Assembly: GCA_023460515.1 (NCBI GenBank)
Contig: JAEWPS010000015.1
Span: forward strand, 1-43,377
DNA: 43,377 nt
Direction: 5' to 3'
DNA from: Bacillota bacterium
GTDB lineage: Bacteria; Bacillota; Clostridia; TANB77; CAG-465
The first letter of the stretch is position 1; every line of letters begins with the position of its first letter. Position numbers and translations under genes: made by a program. The notes beneath the pieces were generated by a model. It was not told the origin of the DNA. It ran no database searches and saw nothing but the letters and a program-made list of their open reading frames with translations. Positions 24,776 to 33,274 of the stretch are shown here, piece after piece.

Positions 24776-25930
24776 TTACTGCAATTTGCTCGGAGAAATC
24801 CTGCGCTTTTTTAGTTTTGTATTTACCGCATCTTTCACCAGGGTATATAATACCGAGAACATCGGTATGAATATCAGCATTCCTGCGATGCCTAAGGTGC
24901 TTCCGCCAATGGTAACCGCCACTAACACCCACAGGGAAGGAAGTCCGATAGAACCTCCCACTACACGGGGATAGATTAGATTCCCTTCGATCTGCTGGAT
25001 GATAACGAACATAAGAATGAACCAGAGTGCCTTCACCGGATCCACAATCAGAATCAAAAATGCGCCGATAAAGCATCCGATAAAAGCTCCGAAAATTGGA
25101 ATCAAGGCGGTGAAACTGATCAATATGCTAATCAGCAATGCGTAAGGAAAACGCAATATCAGCATTGGTACAAAGAACAGCAATCCCAGAATGACTGCTT
25201 CCAGACACTGTCCGGACAGAAACTTGGAGAAGATAGTGGAGGACATGGAACATAAGGATAAAATTCTGTCCACCGCCTTTTCCGGAAGATATGCGTACAG
25301 CAGCTTCCTGGACTGCTTCCCCAGCCTCTCCTTCTGAAGCAGAATATAGATTGAAAAGATAAAGCCCAGCAGAAAATCAATAATACCGCCAAAGATACTT
25401 GTAGCCACACTAAAAGTTGAATGCAGCATATCGGCACCGCTGTTCATAATAAAGCCATAGAAATTATTAACAATCTCCTTCCAGTCCAAGGTATCAATCC
25501 TCAGGTAATCCTCCAAAAAAGGATACTGATCAATCAGAGCCATATAATTTATCTCTATTTGAGTAAAAAATCCGGGCATACTAAGCCGTACATTATCCGC
25601 TGTTTTAATAATCTCCGGTACAACCAGAAACACCACCAGAAAAATAACGCCAAACACAATCAGCAAGGTAAGAAGCAGACTGATAGGCCTCTTCAGCTTC
25701 CAGGCAAGCTTCTTCTTTGATGTTCTGTCAAACAACCGCTGTTCCAGTGCACGCATCAGGACATTCAGAACGAAGGCTATAGCAGCACCCAGCAAAAACG
25801 GAAAAGCCAGATTAAATGCTGCCGCCAGAAAAGACCATACCACATCCAGCCTCTGAATACCGACATAGAGTAAAACGGTGAAGGTGATGATCCCGAGTAT
25901 CTTTTTTATATTGCTTTTATTTAATTCCAT
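24776..25930 (-). CDS. AI-2E family transporter
   Basis: The 384-residue membrane protein has AAAGGAG before the ATG. It has about seven to eight hydrophobic segments with the AI-2E (PF01594) pattern: an N-terminal pair, a central soluble stretch, then VDFLL-type helices and the conserved region LPSLWVLVAVTIGGSTLGIAG near the C-terminus. Members were first described as exporters of autoinducer-2 (TqsA). Others act as Na+/H+ antiporters or have unknown substrates. It lies 22 nt after pgsA and 36 nt before malQ in one leftward cluster. luxS is on the other strand about 5 kb away, which is suggestive only. Confidence 0.85.
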   Translation of the reverse strand: MELNKSNIKKILGIITFTVLLYVGIQRLDVVWSFLAAAFNLAFPFLLGAAIAFVLNVLMRALEQRLFDRTSKKKLAWKLKRPISLLLTLLIVFGVIFLVVFLVVPEIIKTADNVRLSMPGFFTQIEINYMALIDQYPFLEDYLRIDTLDWKEIVNNFYGFIMNSGADMLHSTFSVATSIFGGIIDFLLGFIFSIYILLQKERLGKQSRKLLYAYLPEKAVDRILSLCSMSSTIFSKFLSGQCLEAVILGLLFFVPMLILRFPYALLISILISFTALIPIFGAFIGCFIGAFLILIVDPVKALWFILMFVIIQQIEGNLIYPRVVGGSIGLPSLWVLVAVTIGGSTLGIAGMLIFIPMFSVLYTLVKDAVNTKLKKRRISPSKLQ

Positions 25931-25952
25931 GATCTACTCCTTTGTAATTCGA

Positions 25953-26528
25953 TTAAGCGGTTAGATTACGATACATCATAATATATTCATTAATATACAT
26001 CAGGAAGGACAGAAGCAGGAATGCTCCGCATACCAGCATCAGAACATTGGCGGTTTCCTCCTTTAATCCAGGGACGGCAACCAGCACCAGCATCGTTGCA
26101 TAAAACACGGTGGTGGACACCTTTCCAAACCATTTGGCACCGTTCAGCTTTTTTCCTTTTTTAAGCATCACCAGGCCTGCAGCCAGTAAAAACAGCTGCA
26201 TAACCACAAAGAGAATTAAAAGCAGAAACATCCATCGTATTTTGACAACCAGTACAAAGATTAAGGCAGCCTGGGTAAGCTTATCCGCCAGAGGATCGAT
26301 GATCTTGCCCAGATCGGTCACCATATCAAATCTGCGGGCGATAAACCCGTCCAGAAAATCCGTCAAGCCGGACAGAAACACTACCGCAGCCGAGGTAATA
26401 TACTGTTTCGGATTGTCCGCCCTGATATAGGTAACCACAAATATTGGGATCAGCAAAAAGCGGATATAACAAAGAATATTGGGAACAGCCCAGAGATCCT
26501 TTTTTGTGAATTTTGTTAACACTTTCAT
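25953..26528 (-). CDS. pgsA: CDP-alcohol phosphatidyltransferase (PgsA-like)
   Basis: The 191-residue polytopic membrane protein carries the complete CDP-alcohol phosphotransferase signature D-x2-DG-x2-AR-x8-G-x3-D-x3-D in LTDFLDGFIARRFDMVTDLG followed by KIIDPLADK. This family joins CDP-diacylglycerol to glycerol-3-phosphate or another alcohol in membrane lipid synthesis. The N-terminal WAVPNILCYIRFLLIPIFV is typical of PgsA. A cardiolipin-synthase-like relative cannot be excluded by sequence alone. It is the first gene of the leftward pgsA / AI-2E / malQ / glgP cluster. Confidence 0.85.
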   Translation of the reverse strand: MKVLTKFTKKDLWAVPNILCYIRFLLIPIFVVTYIRADNPKQYITSAAVVFLSGLTDFLDGFIARRFDMVTDLGKIIDPLADKLTQAALIFVLVVKIRWMFLLLILFVVMQLFLLAAGLVMLKKGKKLNGAKWFGKVSTTVFYATMLVLVAVPGLKEETANVLMLVCGAFLLLSFLMYINEYIMMYRNLTA

Positions 26529-26754
26529 TCTTCTTTCCCCCTATAATTCAGTAATATTAAGCTTTACTTACCTTTGATTTCTATATTATATTAATTTACC
26601 CAAATTTATAATGTATAAACAGGTACAAATCCTTGGATAGATTTCTTTGGCAGATATCCCATGGATTACCATTCAATAATTAATACAATCTTAACACAAT
26701 AATCCCGCAAATCATAGATTGTTTTGCCAACTTTAGATTAGAAATTGATTAGGA

Positions 26755-26916
26755 AGCAATAGTTCAACCCGGACCAGCCTCTGGGATAGGAACATTCCAT
26801 TTTCACTTGCCTTTCCTTCGTGCGTTCAGGACGCTCCGCTTCACAAGATGCACTCAGCCGGTCAGCGCAAAAGGAATGTTCCTATCCCAGAGGCCGGTCC
26901 GGGTTGAACTGTTGCT
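26755..26916. repeat. Long inverted repeat, 44-nt arms
   Basis: The 44-nt arms (26755-26798 and 26873-26916) match with two differences and flank a 74-nt centre. In transcripts of either strand, one of the two differences would be a G-U pair. The arms begin AGCAATAGTTCAACCCGG and end at ATAGGAACATTCC. No reading frame of note lies inside and no clear target duplication flanks it. It lies in the divergent promoter region between pgsA and the dedA-type gene, the rest of which (26529-26992) holds nothing else I can name. It may be a MITE-like element or a structured RNA. Confidence 0.75.
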
Positions 26917-26992
26917 CCTCTTTTAATTTATATGGAAGACTTTGGGCAGCTGAAACATATACATACATTAATAACAAGAGAAGGAGAAGCAA

Positions 26993-27607
26993 ATGAATTT
27001 TATACAGAATCTTATTTCTGAATACGGCACCCTGGCCATGTTCCTCATTATTCTTCTGGAATATGCCTGTTTCCCGGTTTCCAGTGAAATCGTACTTCCC
27101 TTTTCCGGAGCCGTTGCCTCCATGAACCACACCAGCTTCCTGGTGATACTTCCGTTAAGCATCCTGGCCGGATTAATCGGTACCGGTATCTGCTACGGAA
27201 TCGGCTGGTTTGGGGGACAGGTAATTCTCCATGCCATCATACGCCGGTTTCCAAAGGCACAAAAGGGCCTGGACCATGCCAATGAAAAATTCCAAAAACA
27301 CGGCGGCGCAGCAGTCTGTATCGGCAGGGTGATCCCCCTGATCCGGACTTATATTGCGTTGATTGCAGGGGCGGCCAAGCTTCATCCCGTCACTTATTTT
27401 ACCTATTCCCTTCTGGGAATCACCGTATGGAACACGCTTTTGATCGGCCTGGGATATGCCCTTCAGGAAAATTATCAGAAGGTGGCAGGCTATTATGAGC
27501 GGTACAAATATAACCTTCTTCCGATCGCTTTGCTGTGCCTTGCTGCCCTGCTGTTCAATGCAATCTACCGGAGGAGGAAGAAAAAATCCAGGGTCACTTC
27601 GTCATGA
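26993..27607 (+). CDS. DedA family membrane protein
   Basis: The product has 204 residues, and AGAAGGAGAAGCAA precedes the ATG. It shows the DedA/SNARE-associated (PF09335) pattern: FPVSSEIVLPFSGAVA in the first re-entrant region, AGLIGTGICYGIGWFGG, and GRVIPLIRTYIALIAG with its conserved Arg and Pro. It has about five hydrophobic segments. DedA proteins are implicated in lipid carrier scrambling and membrane homeostasis, with likely proton coupling. The exact substrate of this member is unknown. It is divergent from pgsA and followed 108 nt later by a P-type ATPase. Confidence 0.85.
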   Translation: MNFIQNLISEYGTLAMFLIILLEYACFPVSSEIVLPFSGAVASMNHTSFLVILPLSILAGLIGTGICYGIGWFGGQVILHAIIRRFPKAQKGLDHANEKFQKHGGAAVCIGRVIPLIRTYIALIAGAAKLHPVTYFTYSLLGITVWNTLLIGLGYALQENYQKVAGYYERYKYNLLPIALLCLAALLFNAIYRRRKKKSRVTSS

Positions 27608-27715
27608 GAGCGGGAAGGACAAAAGCAGCCCGGCTTGTTTCTATTACCAATCATATTCCCAAGCTGTTGTCATATAATTAAGAGAAGATTTAGAACACCG
27701 GGAGTGAGCAGTATA

Positions 27716-30421
27716 ATGCAATGGCATAGTTTACCTATCAGCGAAGTCCTCGAACAGCTCGGGGTGATCCATAATCAGGGCTTGTCAGCCAAGGAGGTCA
27801 ATCAGCGCCAGCAATCCATTGGCCGCAATATTCTTGAGGTAAAAAAGAAGAAAAACATCCTCTTTAAGTTTCTGGGACAGTTCGCTGATTTCATGATTAT
27901 TATTTTGATTCTGGCAGCAATCCTGTCCTTCCTTGTGTCATATATGGAAGGAGATCCGGACTATGTGGATCCGGTTATTATATTATGTATTATCATAGTG
28001 AATGCTACCCTGGGGCTGTTGCAGGAGGCAAGAGCGGAAAAGGCTCTGGAGGCCCTAAAGAAGATGTCTGCCCCCTCCGCTCATGTTCTCAGAGAAGGCA
28101 AAATCAGCATCATCGATTCTGCCGATCTGGTGCCCGGCGACATCATACTGCTGGAAACCGGGGCCTTCGTTCCGGCAGATGCCAGATTGCTGACCGCAGT
28201 CAATCTAAAGGCAGAGGAAGCATCCCTGACCGGAGAATCCCATCCGGTGGATAAACTTGCCGAAGCCATCCTGCGCCCGGACACCAATCTGGGAGACCGG
28301 GTTAATATGGTTCTCGCCACCAGCACCATCACTTACGGCAGAGGTCTTGCCGTCGTGACAGAGACCGGAATGAATACCCAGGTCGGGCACATTGCCAGAT
28401 TAATCATGGAGGAAGAGACCCCCATGACCCCTCTGCAGAAGCGCCTGGCAAATACCGGAAAGGTCTTGGGCATCGCAGCTCTGATCATATGCGGCCTGAT
28501 CTTCGTCATGGGGCTGTTCAAGCATCTTCCGATCTTTGATATGTTCATGACTTCCGTCAGCCTTGCAGTAGCAGCCATTCCCGAGGGACTGCCTGCCATT
28601 GTTACCATCATGCTTTCTCTGGGCGTACAGAGAATGGCAAAGAAGAATGCGGTAATCCGCAAGCTTCCGGCTGTCGAAACCTTGGGCAGCGCCACCGTAA
28701 TTTGCTCCGACAAGACCGGTACCCTGACCCAGAATGTGATGACCGTCACCCAGATCTGCTCCCTGGAAGGAGCGGAAAAGGAGAAAAGCAGCTTTTCCTC
28801 TTTCCTCTTATCCCATGCCGCACTATGCAATGACGCCATTTTAGATGTTCAAAAAGATTTTCTCTCCCTGAACGGAGAGCCGACAGAAAAAGCTCTGGTT
28901 CTGGCTGCCTATCATGCCGGCTCCGATAAAAATGAACTGGATCGCACTCACCCCAGAGTATTTGAGATCCCCTTTGATTCTGCCAGAAAGCTTATGACTA
29001 CGGTCCACAGCTCCCCGGAACAGGGCTATCGAAGCATCACAAAAGGAGCCTTTGACTTCATGCTGGGACGGTGCAGCAGCTATTACCGGGACGGCAAGCA
29101 GTACCCCCTTACCTCCAGAGAAAGAAAGAGGCTGAACTCTTTGAATGAATCCATGACTGCCAAGGCTCTCCGGGTTATTGCCGTCGCATATAAGAATCTC
29201 CCCGATAATTTTAAGAAGATGGAGAAGGGGGACCTGGAGAAGGACCTGACCTTCATCGGCCTGATCGGAATGATCGATCCTCCCAGGGAAGAGGTTCGGG
29301 GAGCCGTCGCCATGTGCCGCCAGGCCGGCATCAAGCCTGTAATGATTACAGGAGATCATGTTCTGACCGCCCAGGCAATTGCCAGAGACTTAGGAATCCT
29401 CACCGACCGGGAGGAAGCGATCACCGGAGAACGACTGTCGGTTATGAGTAATGAGGAATTAGAGGATAATATTTACCGCTTCAGTGTATTTGCCAGAGTC
29501 TCACCCGAGCACAAGGTCCGCATTGTTAAAGCCTTTCAATCCCGTGGTGAGGTGGTCGCCATGACCGGAGACGGCGTAAATGATGCCCCTGCGTTAAATG
29601 CGGCAGATATCGGATGTGCAATGGGCATCACCGGTACGGATGTGGCAAAGAATGCAGCCGATATGATTCTCCTGGATGATAATTTTGCAACGATTGTAGC
29701 CGCTGTTAAAGAAGGGCGCGGTATCTATGACAACATCAGGAAGGCAGTGCATTTTCTCCTATCCAGCAATATTGGAGAAATTCTCACCATCTTTGTTGCA
29801 ATCCTGCTTGGACTGCCCACTCCCCTGGTAGCCGTCCAACTGCTGTGGGTTAACCTGATCACCGATTCTCTGCCGGCGATTTCCCTGGGAGTCGAGCCTG
29901 CTGAAAAAGATATCATGTATAAGAAGCCTGTCTCCCCCAGCAAGGGAATGTTTGCCGATGGTCTGGCTCTGAGGATTTTGTTGGAAGGTATCATGATCGG
30001 CTCTCTCGCGCTGCTGGCTTTCATCATCGGATATCACTATTATGATACCCCGGGACTGTTCCGCCCCTTATCGCCGGGTGCGAATGCAACCGATGCCGCA
30101 ACCTATGTTCCATGGGTGGGGCGAACCATGGCTTTTGCAGTTTTGAGCCTGTCACAGCTGTTCCATTCCTTTAATATGCGCAGCGAGCATTCTCTGGCTG
30201 ATATCGGATTATTTACCAACCGCCAGCTTACCCTTTCCTTCTTCCTCTGTGGCTTTTTACAGATCATTGTCATAACGGTCCCCGCCCTGGCTGGCATCTT
30301 CCAGGTGGTGCCTCTGACTTTAAGACAATGGGCCATCACCCTGCTTCTGGCCTTTGTTCCGATTGTGGTGGTGGAGCTTCAGAAGAAAGTCAATGTCCGT
30401 GGAAGCATCTCGAAGAAATAA
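27716..30421 (+). CDS. P-type Ca2+-transporting ATPase
   Basis: I start at ATG 27716 (901 residues), which has CGGGAGTGAG upstream; the open frame continues back to 27635 without a site. The protein has TGES (residues 172-175) in the actuator domain, PEGLPAIVTI in the fourth membrane helix, the phosphorylation motif DKTGT with Asp332, and GDGVNDAP (618-625) in the hinge. There are about ten membrane helices. This is the SERCA/PMR1-like P2A layout, pumping Ca2+ (possibly Mn2+) out of the cytosol. It is likely transcribed alone or with the following small gene and MBL hydrolase. A 9-bp hairpin lies just after the stop. Confidence 0.92.
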   Translation: MQWHSLPISEVLEQLGVIHNQGLSAKEVNQRQQSIGRNILEVKKKKNILFKFLGQFADFMIIILILAAILSFLVSYMEGDPDYVDPVIILCIIIVNATLGLLQEARAEKALEALKKMSAPSAHVLREGKISIIDSADLVPGDIILLETGAFVPADARLLTAVNLKAEEASLTGESHPVDKLAEAILRPDTNLGDRVNMVLATSTITYGRGLAVVTETGMNTQVGHIARLIMEEETPMTPLQKRLANTGKVLGIAALIICGLIFVMGLFKHLPIFDMFMTSVSLAVAAIPEGLPAIVTIMLSLGVQRMAKKNAVIRKLPAVETLGSATVICSDKTGTLTQNVMTVTQICSLEGAEKEKSSFSSFLLSHAALCNDAILDVQKDFLSLNGEPTEKALVLAAYHAGSDKNELDRTHPRVFEIPFDSARKLMTTVHSSPEQGYRSITKGAFDFMLGRCSSYYRDGKQYPLTSRERKRLNSLNESMTAKALRVIAVAYKNLPDNFKKMEKGDLEKDLTFIGLIGMIDPPREEVRGAVAMCRQAGIKPVMITGDHVLTAQAIARDLGILTDREEAITGERLSVMSNEELEDNIYRFSVFARVSPEHKVRIVKAFQSRGEVVAMTGDGVNDAPALNAADIGCAMGITGTDVAKNAADMILLDDNFATIVAAVKEGRGIYDNIRKAVHFLLSSNIGEILTIFVAILLGLPTPLVAVQLLWVNLITDSLPAISLGVEPAEKDIMYKKPVSPSKGMFADGLALRILLEGIMIGSLALLAFIIGYHYYDTPGLFRPLSPGANATDAATYVPWVGRTMAFAVLSLSQLFHSFNMRSEHSLADIGLFTNRQLTLSFFLCGFLQIIVITVPALAGIFQVVPLTLRQWAITLLLAFVPIVVVELQKKVNVRGSISKK

Positions 30422-30482
30422 ATATGCACCCAGTCCATACGCCCACTTGAAATCCATCAAAATTCGTTATATAGTTAAGGGG

Positions 30483-30509
30483 AAGTGTGAGAAAAACATG
30501 CTCACACTT
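30483..30509 (+). other. Hairpin after the P-ATPase gene
   Basis: AAGTGTGAG (30483-30491) pairs perfectly with CTCACACTT (30501-30509), 62 nt after the ATPase stop. No T-run follows, so it may be a weak terminator or an mRNA-stabilising hairpin. Confidence 0.35.
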
Positions 30510-30583
30510 GAAAAATTATATAATGAATCTATTTCCTGAGTTGTGTTAAATCGACTTACAGGATAAAGATGAGAGGTGTTGAC

Positions 30584-30787
30584 GTGGATATTAAAAAAGA
30601 GATGCATACTCCTCAGACAAAGCCCTATGATGATTCCATATGGGAGAACTGGCTTATTTACGATAGCATGCCTTACAGGCAGGATCCGGAATTATTCGTG
30701 GAGCGGGCCATCCGGCTCGTCAGCGGCAATATAGTCAAATCCTGCCGTATTCAGATGGTTGAACCATATGAAATTAAGCATGAATGA
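30584..30787 (+). CDS. Small uncharacterised protein
   Basis: I choose GTG 30584, with GAGAGGTG about 5 nt upstream, giving 67 residues; an in-frame ATG lies at 30569. The sequence is soluble, with a central aromatic-rich stretch (YDDSIWENWLIYDSMPYRQD) and a C-terminal helix. There is no known domain. It overlaps the ATG proposed for the MBL-fold gene by 8 nt, which suggests the two are co-translated. Confidence 0.4.
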   Translation: MDIKKEMHTPQTKPYDDSIWENWLIYDSMPYRQDPELFVERAIRLVSGNIVKSCRIQMVEPYEIKHE

Positions 30788-31409
30788 AAGCACAGAGGTA
30801 AAAGCATTGAATATCATTCCTTTAGTCCATAAATCGACCAACAGCTATCTGCTCCCGGCAGGAGATGGGTGGCTGATGATTGATACGGGGTGGCCGGATA
30901 CCTTTGCCCAGCTGTTGCAGCTCCTGAACCAGAACCATATCTGTGTTAATGAGATCAATTACCTGGCGGTAACCCATTTTCATCCCGATCATGCAGGTCT
31001 TGCCCAGAATCTTAAAGATCTGGGAACCACCCTGCTCCTGCATGAATATCAGGTCCCTTATATCAATAAGCTAAATCTGCTTTTTAAGAAGAATCCGAAG
31101 GCCAACTTTAAAGACATAACCGCCGGGAACAATCTGGTTATGAATGAGACGAGGAGCAGAGAATTCCTTAAAACCATCGGGCTTAACGGAGAGCTCATCT
31201 CTACTCCCGGTCACAGCGATGACAGTATCAGCCTGATTTTGGATGATTGCTGCGCCTTTGTCGGTGATCTTCCCAATCCGGAGCTATCCGAGGCCTATGA
31301 TGATCTTGTTATTGATGACAGCTGGGATATGATCAGAAAATATAATGTAAAGACCATTTACCCCGGCCACGGGAAACCTTATGAAATCTCCATCTGTACG
31401 CAGAAGTAA
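30780..31409 (+). CDS. MBL-fold metallo-hydrolase
   Basis: The product has 209 residues from ATG 30780, which overlaps the previous stop. The metallo-beta-lactamase metal motif THFHPDHAG is present, along with PGHSDDS (third His), FVGDLP (Asp) and YPGHGKP (last His). A full di-metal site is therefore conserved. Family members hydrolyse thioesters, esters or lactones; the substrate is not evident. A competing start is TTG 30759. A clear terminator follows. Confidence 0.88.
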   Translation: MNESTEVKALNIIPLVHKSTNSYLLPAGDGWLMIDTGWPDTFAQLLQLLNQNHICVNEINYLAVTHFHPDHAGLAQNLKDLGTTLLLHEYQVPYINKLNLLFKKNPKANFKDITAGNNLVMNETRSREFLKTIGLNGELISTPGHSDDSISLILDDCCAFVGDLPNPELSEAYDDLVIDDSWDMIRKYNVKTIYPGHGKPYEISICTQK

Positions 31410-31467
31410 GACGGAGCGTATCCACTACAGGAAAACTGCTATTGACCGTTTTGTTGATTGCACTATA

Positions 31468-31497
31468 AAGGGAAGCCTTCCGGCTTCCCTTTTTGTT
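31468..31497. terminator. Terminator between the MBL gene and enolase
   Basis: AAGGGAAGCC (31468-31477) pairs perfectly with GGCTTCCCTT (31482-31491), followed by TTTGTTGTTTG on the plus strand. The convergent enolase gene ends at 31517 and can use the same hairpin. Confidence 0.8.
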
Positions 31498-31516
31498 GTT
31501 TGTTTATGACCTCTCT

Positions 31517-32824
31517 TTAGAATACACGGAAGGCATCCTTACCGAGGTATCTTGCTGAACCGCCCAGCTCCTGCTCAATCCGAAGAAGCTGATTATATTT
31601 TGCAACACGGTCTGTTCTGGAAGGAGCACCTGTCTTAATCTGCCCTGCATTGGTAGCAACTGCGATGTCTGCCAGGGTTACATCCTCCGTCTCACCGGAA
31701 CGGTGGGATACCACTGCTGTCCAACGGTTGTTCTTAGCCATTTCAATGGCATCCAAAGTCTCTGTAAGCGAGCCGATTTGGTTAAATTTAATTAATACAG
31801 AGTTGGAGATTCCCTGGGTGATACCCTCACGGATACGGCTGGTATTGGTTACAAACAGGTCATCGCCCACCAACTGAATCTTTCTTCCGAGACGTTCGGT
31901 AAGAAGCTTCCAGCCCTTCCAATCCTCTTCCGCCAAACCATCCTCCAAAGAGATGACAGGGTACTTGCTGCACACCTGATCCCAGAAATCAACCATCTCT
32001 TCCACCGTCTTATATTCGCCTGCCTTCCAGAAGAGATAATCTCCCTTTCTTCCGGCTTTCTCCGCTTCGTCATACATCTCTGTTGCCGCCGCGTCAATTG
32101 CTATATAGAAATCCTCACCCGGGCGATAGCCTGCTGCCTCGATGGCCTTTACGATATAATCCAGCGCCTGGGTATCACTTCCGAACTTCGGGGCAAAACC
32201 GCCTTCATCGCCGACCGCAGTAACAAAACCATCATTTTTCAGAAGCTTCTTCAGCGTATGGAATACGGTTGTGCTATGCTCCAATGCCTGGGAGAAACTC
32301 TCCGCTCCTACGGGCATAATCATAAATTCCTGAATATTTAAGCTGGAGTCCGCATGCTTTCCGCCGTTAATGATATTCATCATCGGTACAGGAAGCGTCT
32401 TGGCATTCACTCCGCCAAGATAGCGGTACAAGGGAAGATGCAAGGAGGCTGCCGCTGCCTTGGCTACGGCCAGGGATACACCCAGGATCGCATTGGCACC
32501 CAGCTTGCCTTTGTTGGATGTCCCATCCAGAGCAATCATTCTTGCATCAATCTCACCCTGATCCAACGCATTCATCCCTCTGATGTCATTCGCGATGGAC
32601 GAATTCACATTTTCAACCGCCTTCTTCACGCCGGTACCCAGATATCTGCTCTTATCTCCATCCCGAAGTTCCACCGCCTCAAAGGCTCCTGTGGATGCAC
32701 CTGAGGGCACTGCCGCCCTCCCCACACTGCCATCGGCTAATATAACCTCTGCTTCAACGGTAGGGTTGCCTCGGGAATCAAGAATTTCTCTTCCTATTAC
32801 TTTTTCAATCACCAAGTTCTTCAT
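31517..32824 (-). CDS. eno: Enolase
   Basis: I start at ATG 32824 (435 residues), preceded by AAAGGATGG; the upstream in-frame ATG 32851 has no better site and would add a tail unlike other enolases. The motifs REILDSRGNPTVEAEV, GAILGVSLAVAKAAA, SLEDGLAEEDW, VGDDLFVTN and VVSHRSGETED are those of enolase, which interconverts 2-phosphoglycerate and phosphoenolpyruvate in glycolysis with two Mg2+. All active-site blocks are present. It is monocistronic here, convergent with the MBL gene and divergent from the carboxypeptidase. Confidence 0.97.
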   Translation of the reverse strand: MKNLVIEKVIGREILDSRGNPTVEAEVILADGSVGRAAVPSGASTGAFEAVELRDGDKSRYLGTGVKKAVENVNSSIANDIRGMNALDQGEIDARMIALDGTSNKGKLGANAILGVSLAVAKAAAASLHLPLYRYLGGVNAKTLPVPMMNIINGGKHADSSLNIQEFMIMPVGAESFSQALEHSTTVFHTLKKLLKNDGFVTAVGDEGGFAPKFGSDTQALDYIVKAIEAAGYRPGEDFYIAIDAAATEMYDEAEKAGRKGDYLFWKAGEYKTVEEMVDFWDQVCSKYPVISLEDGLAEEDWKGWKLLTERLGRKIQLVGDDLFVTNTSRIREGITQGISNSVLIKFNQIGSLTETLDAIEMAKNNRWTAVVSHRSGETEDVTLADIAVATNAGQIKTGAPSRTDRVAKYNQLLRIEQELGGSARYLGKDAFRVF

Positions 32825-32957
32825 TGTTAATCCATCCTTTCCGGCTTTCATATTTTATAACATTCTTTTTTATTATGTACATGCATATAGAAACTATTCC
32901 TATCTGTTAAGCACTTTGTCCGTACTTTAATCTAAGTATAGCAACCGCTGAACGAAT

Positions 32958-33020
32958 TTCTGTGATTCAAATCACAGAAACAGTTATATTACAGGATCAT
33001 AATACATGTTTCTATATACT
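32958..33020. repeat. Degenerate copy of the hairpin repeat element
   Basis: TTCTGTGAT-TCAA-ATCACAGAA is a perfect hairpin. It is followed by AGTTATATTACAGGATCAT and AATACATG, which match the start of the 96-nt repeat unit at 36808 (ACTTATATTACAGG). The order, a third stem then TTATATTACAGG, is the same as at the other loci. The rest of the 450-nt enolase/carboxypeptidase interval is AT-rich without a gene. Confidence 0.55.
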
Positions 33021-33204
33021 CCTATATTATACCTTTCTCCCTGATCCTGGCAAGCATAAAATCACACTGCCGCCCTATTATTTCTATATTTTTACTTATA
33101 TTTTCATTTCTTTCTTTTTTGTTTTTATATAACTTTATTTTTACTTCTGTTTTAACTTTATTTTAAGTTTTTATTTAAGATGCTATATTTTGGTATACTT
33201 TTAA

Positions 33205-33233
33205 TTGTTATAGCGTCCGAAAATTGATATACT
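33205..33233 (+). promoter_or_regulatory. Promoter of the M32 carboxypeptidase gene
   Basis: TTGTTA (33205-33210), a 17-nt spacer and TATACT (33228-33233) form a good sigma-A type promoter, about 40 nt before the start codon. Confidence 0.6.
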
Positions 33234-33274
33234 ATTGTAATACAGCTTATACCAAACTTAACGGAGGAAAATAT

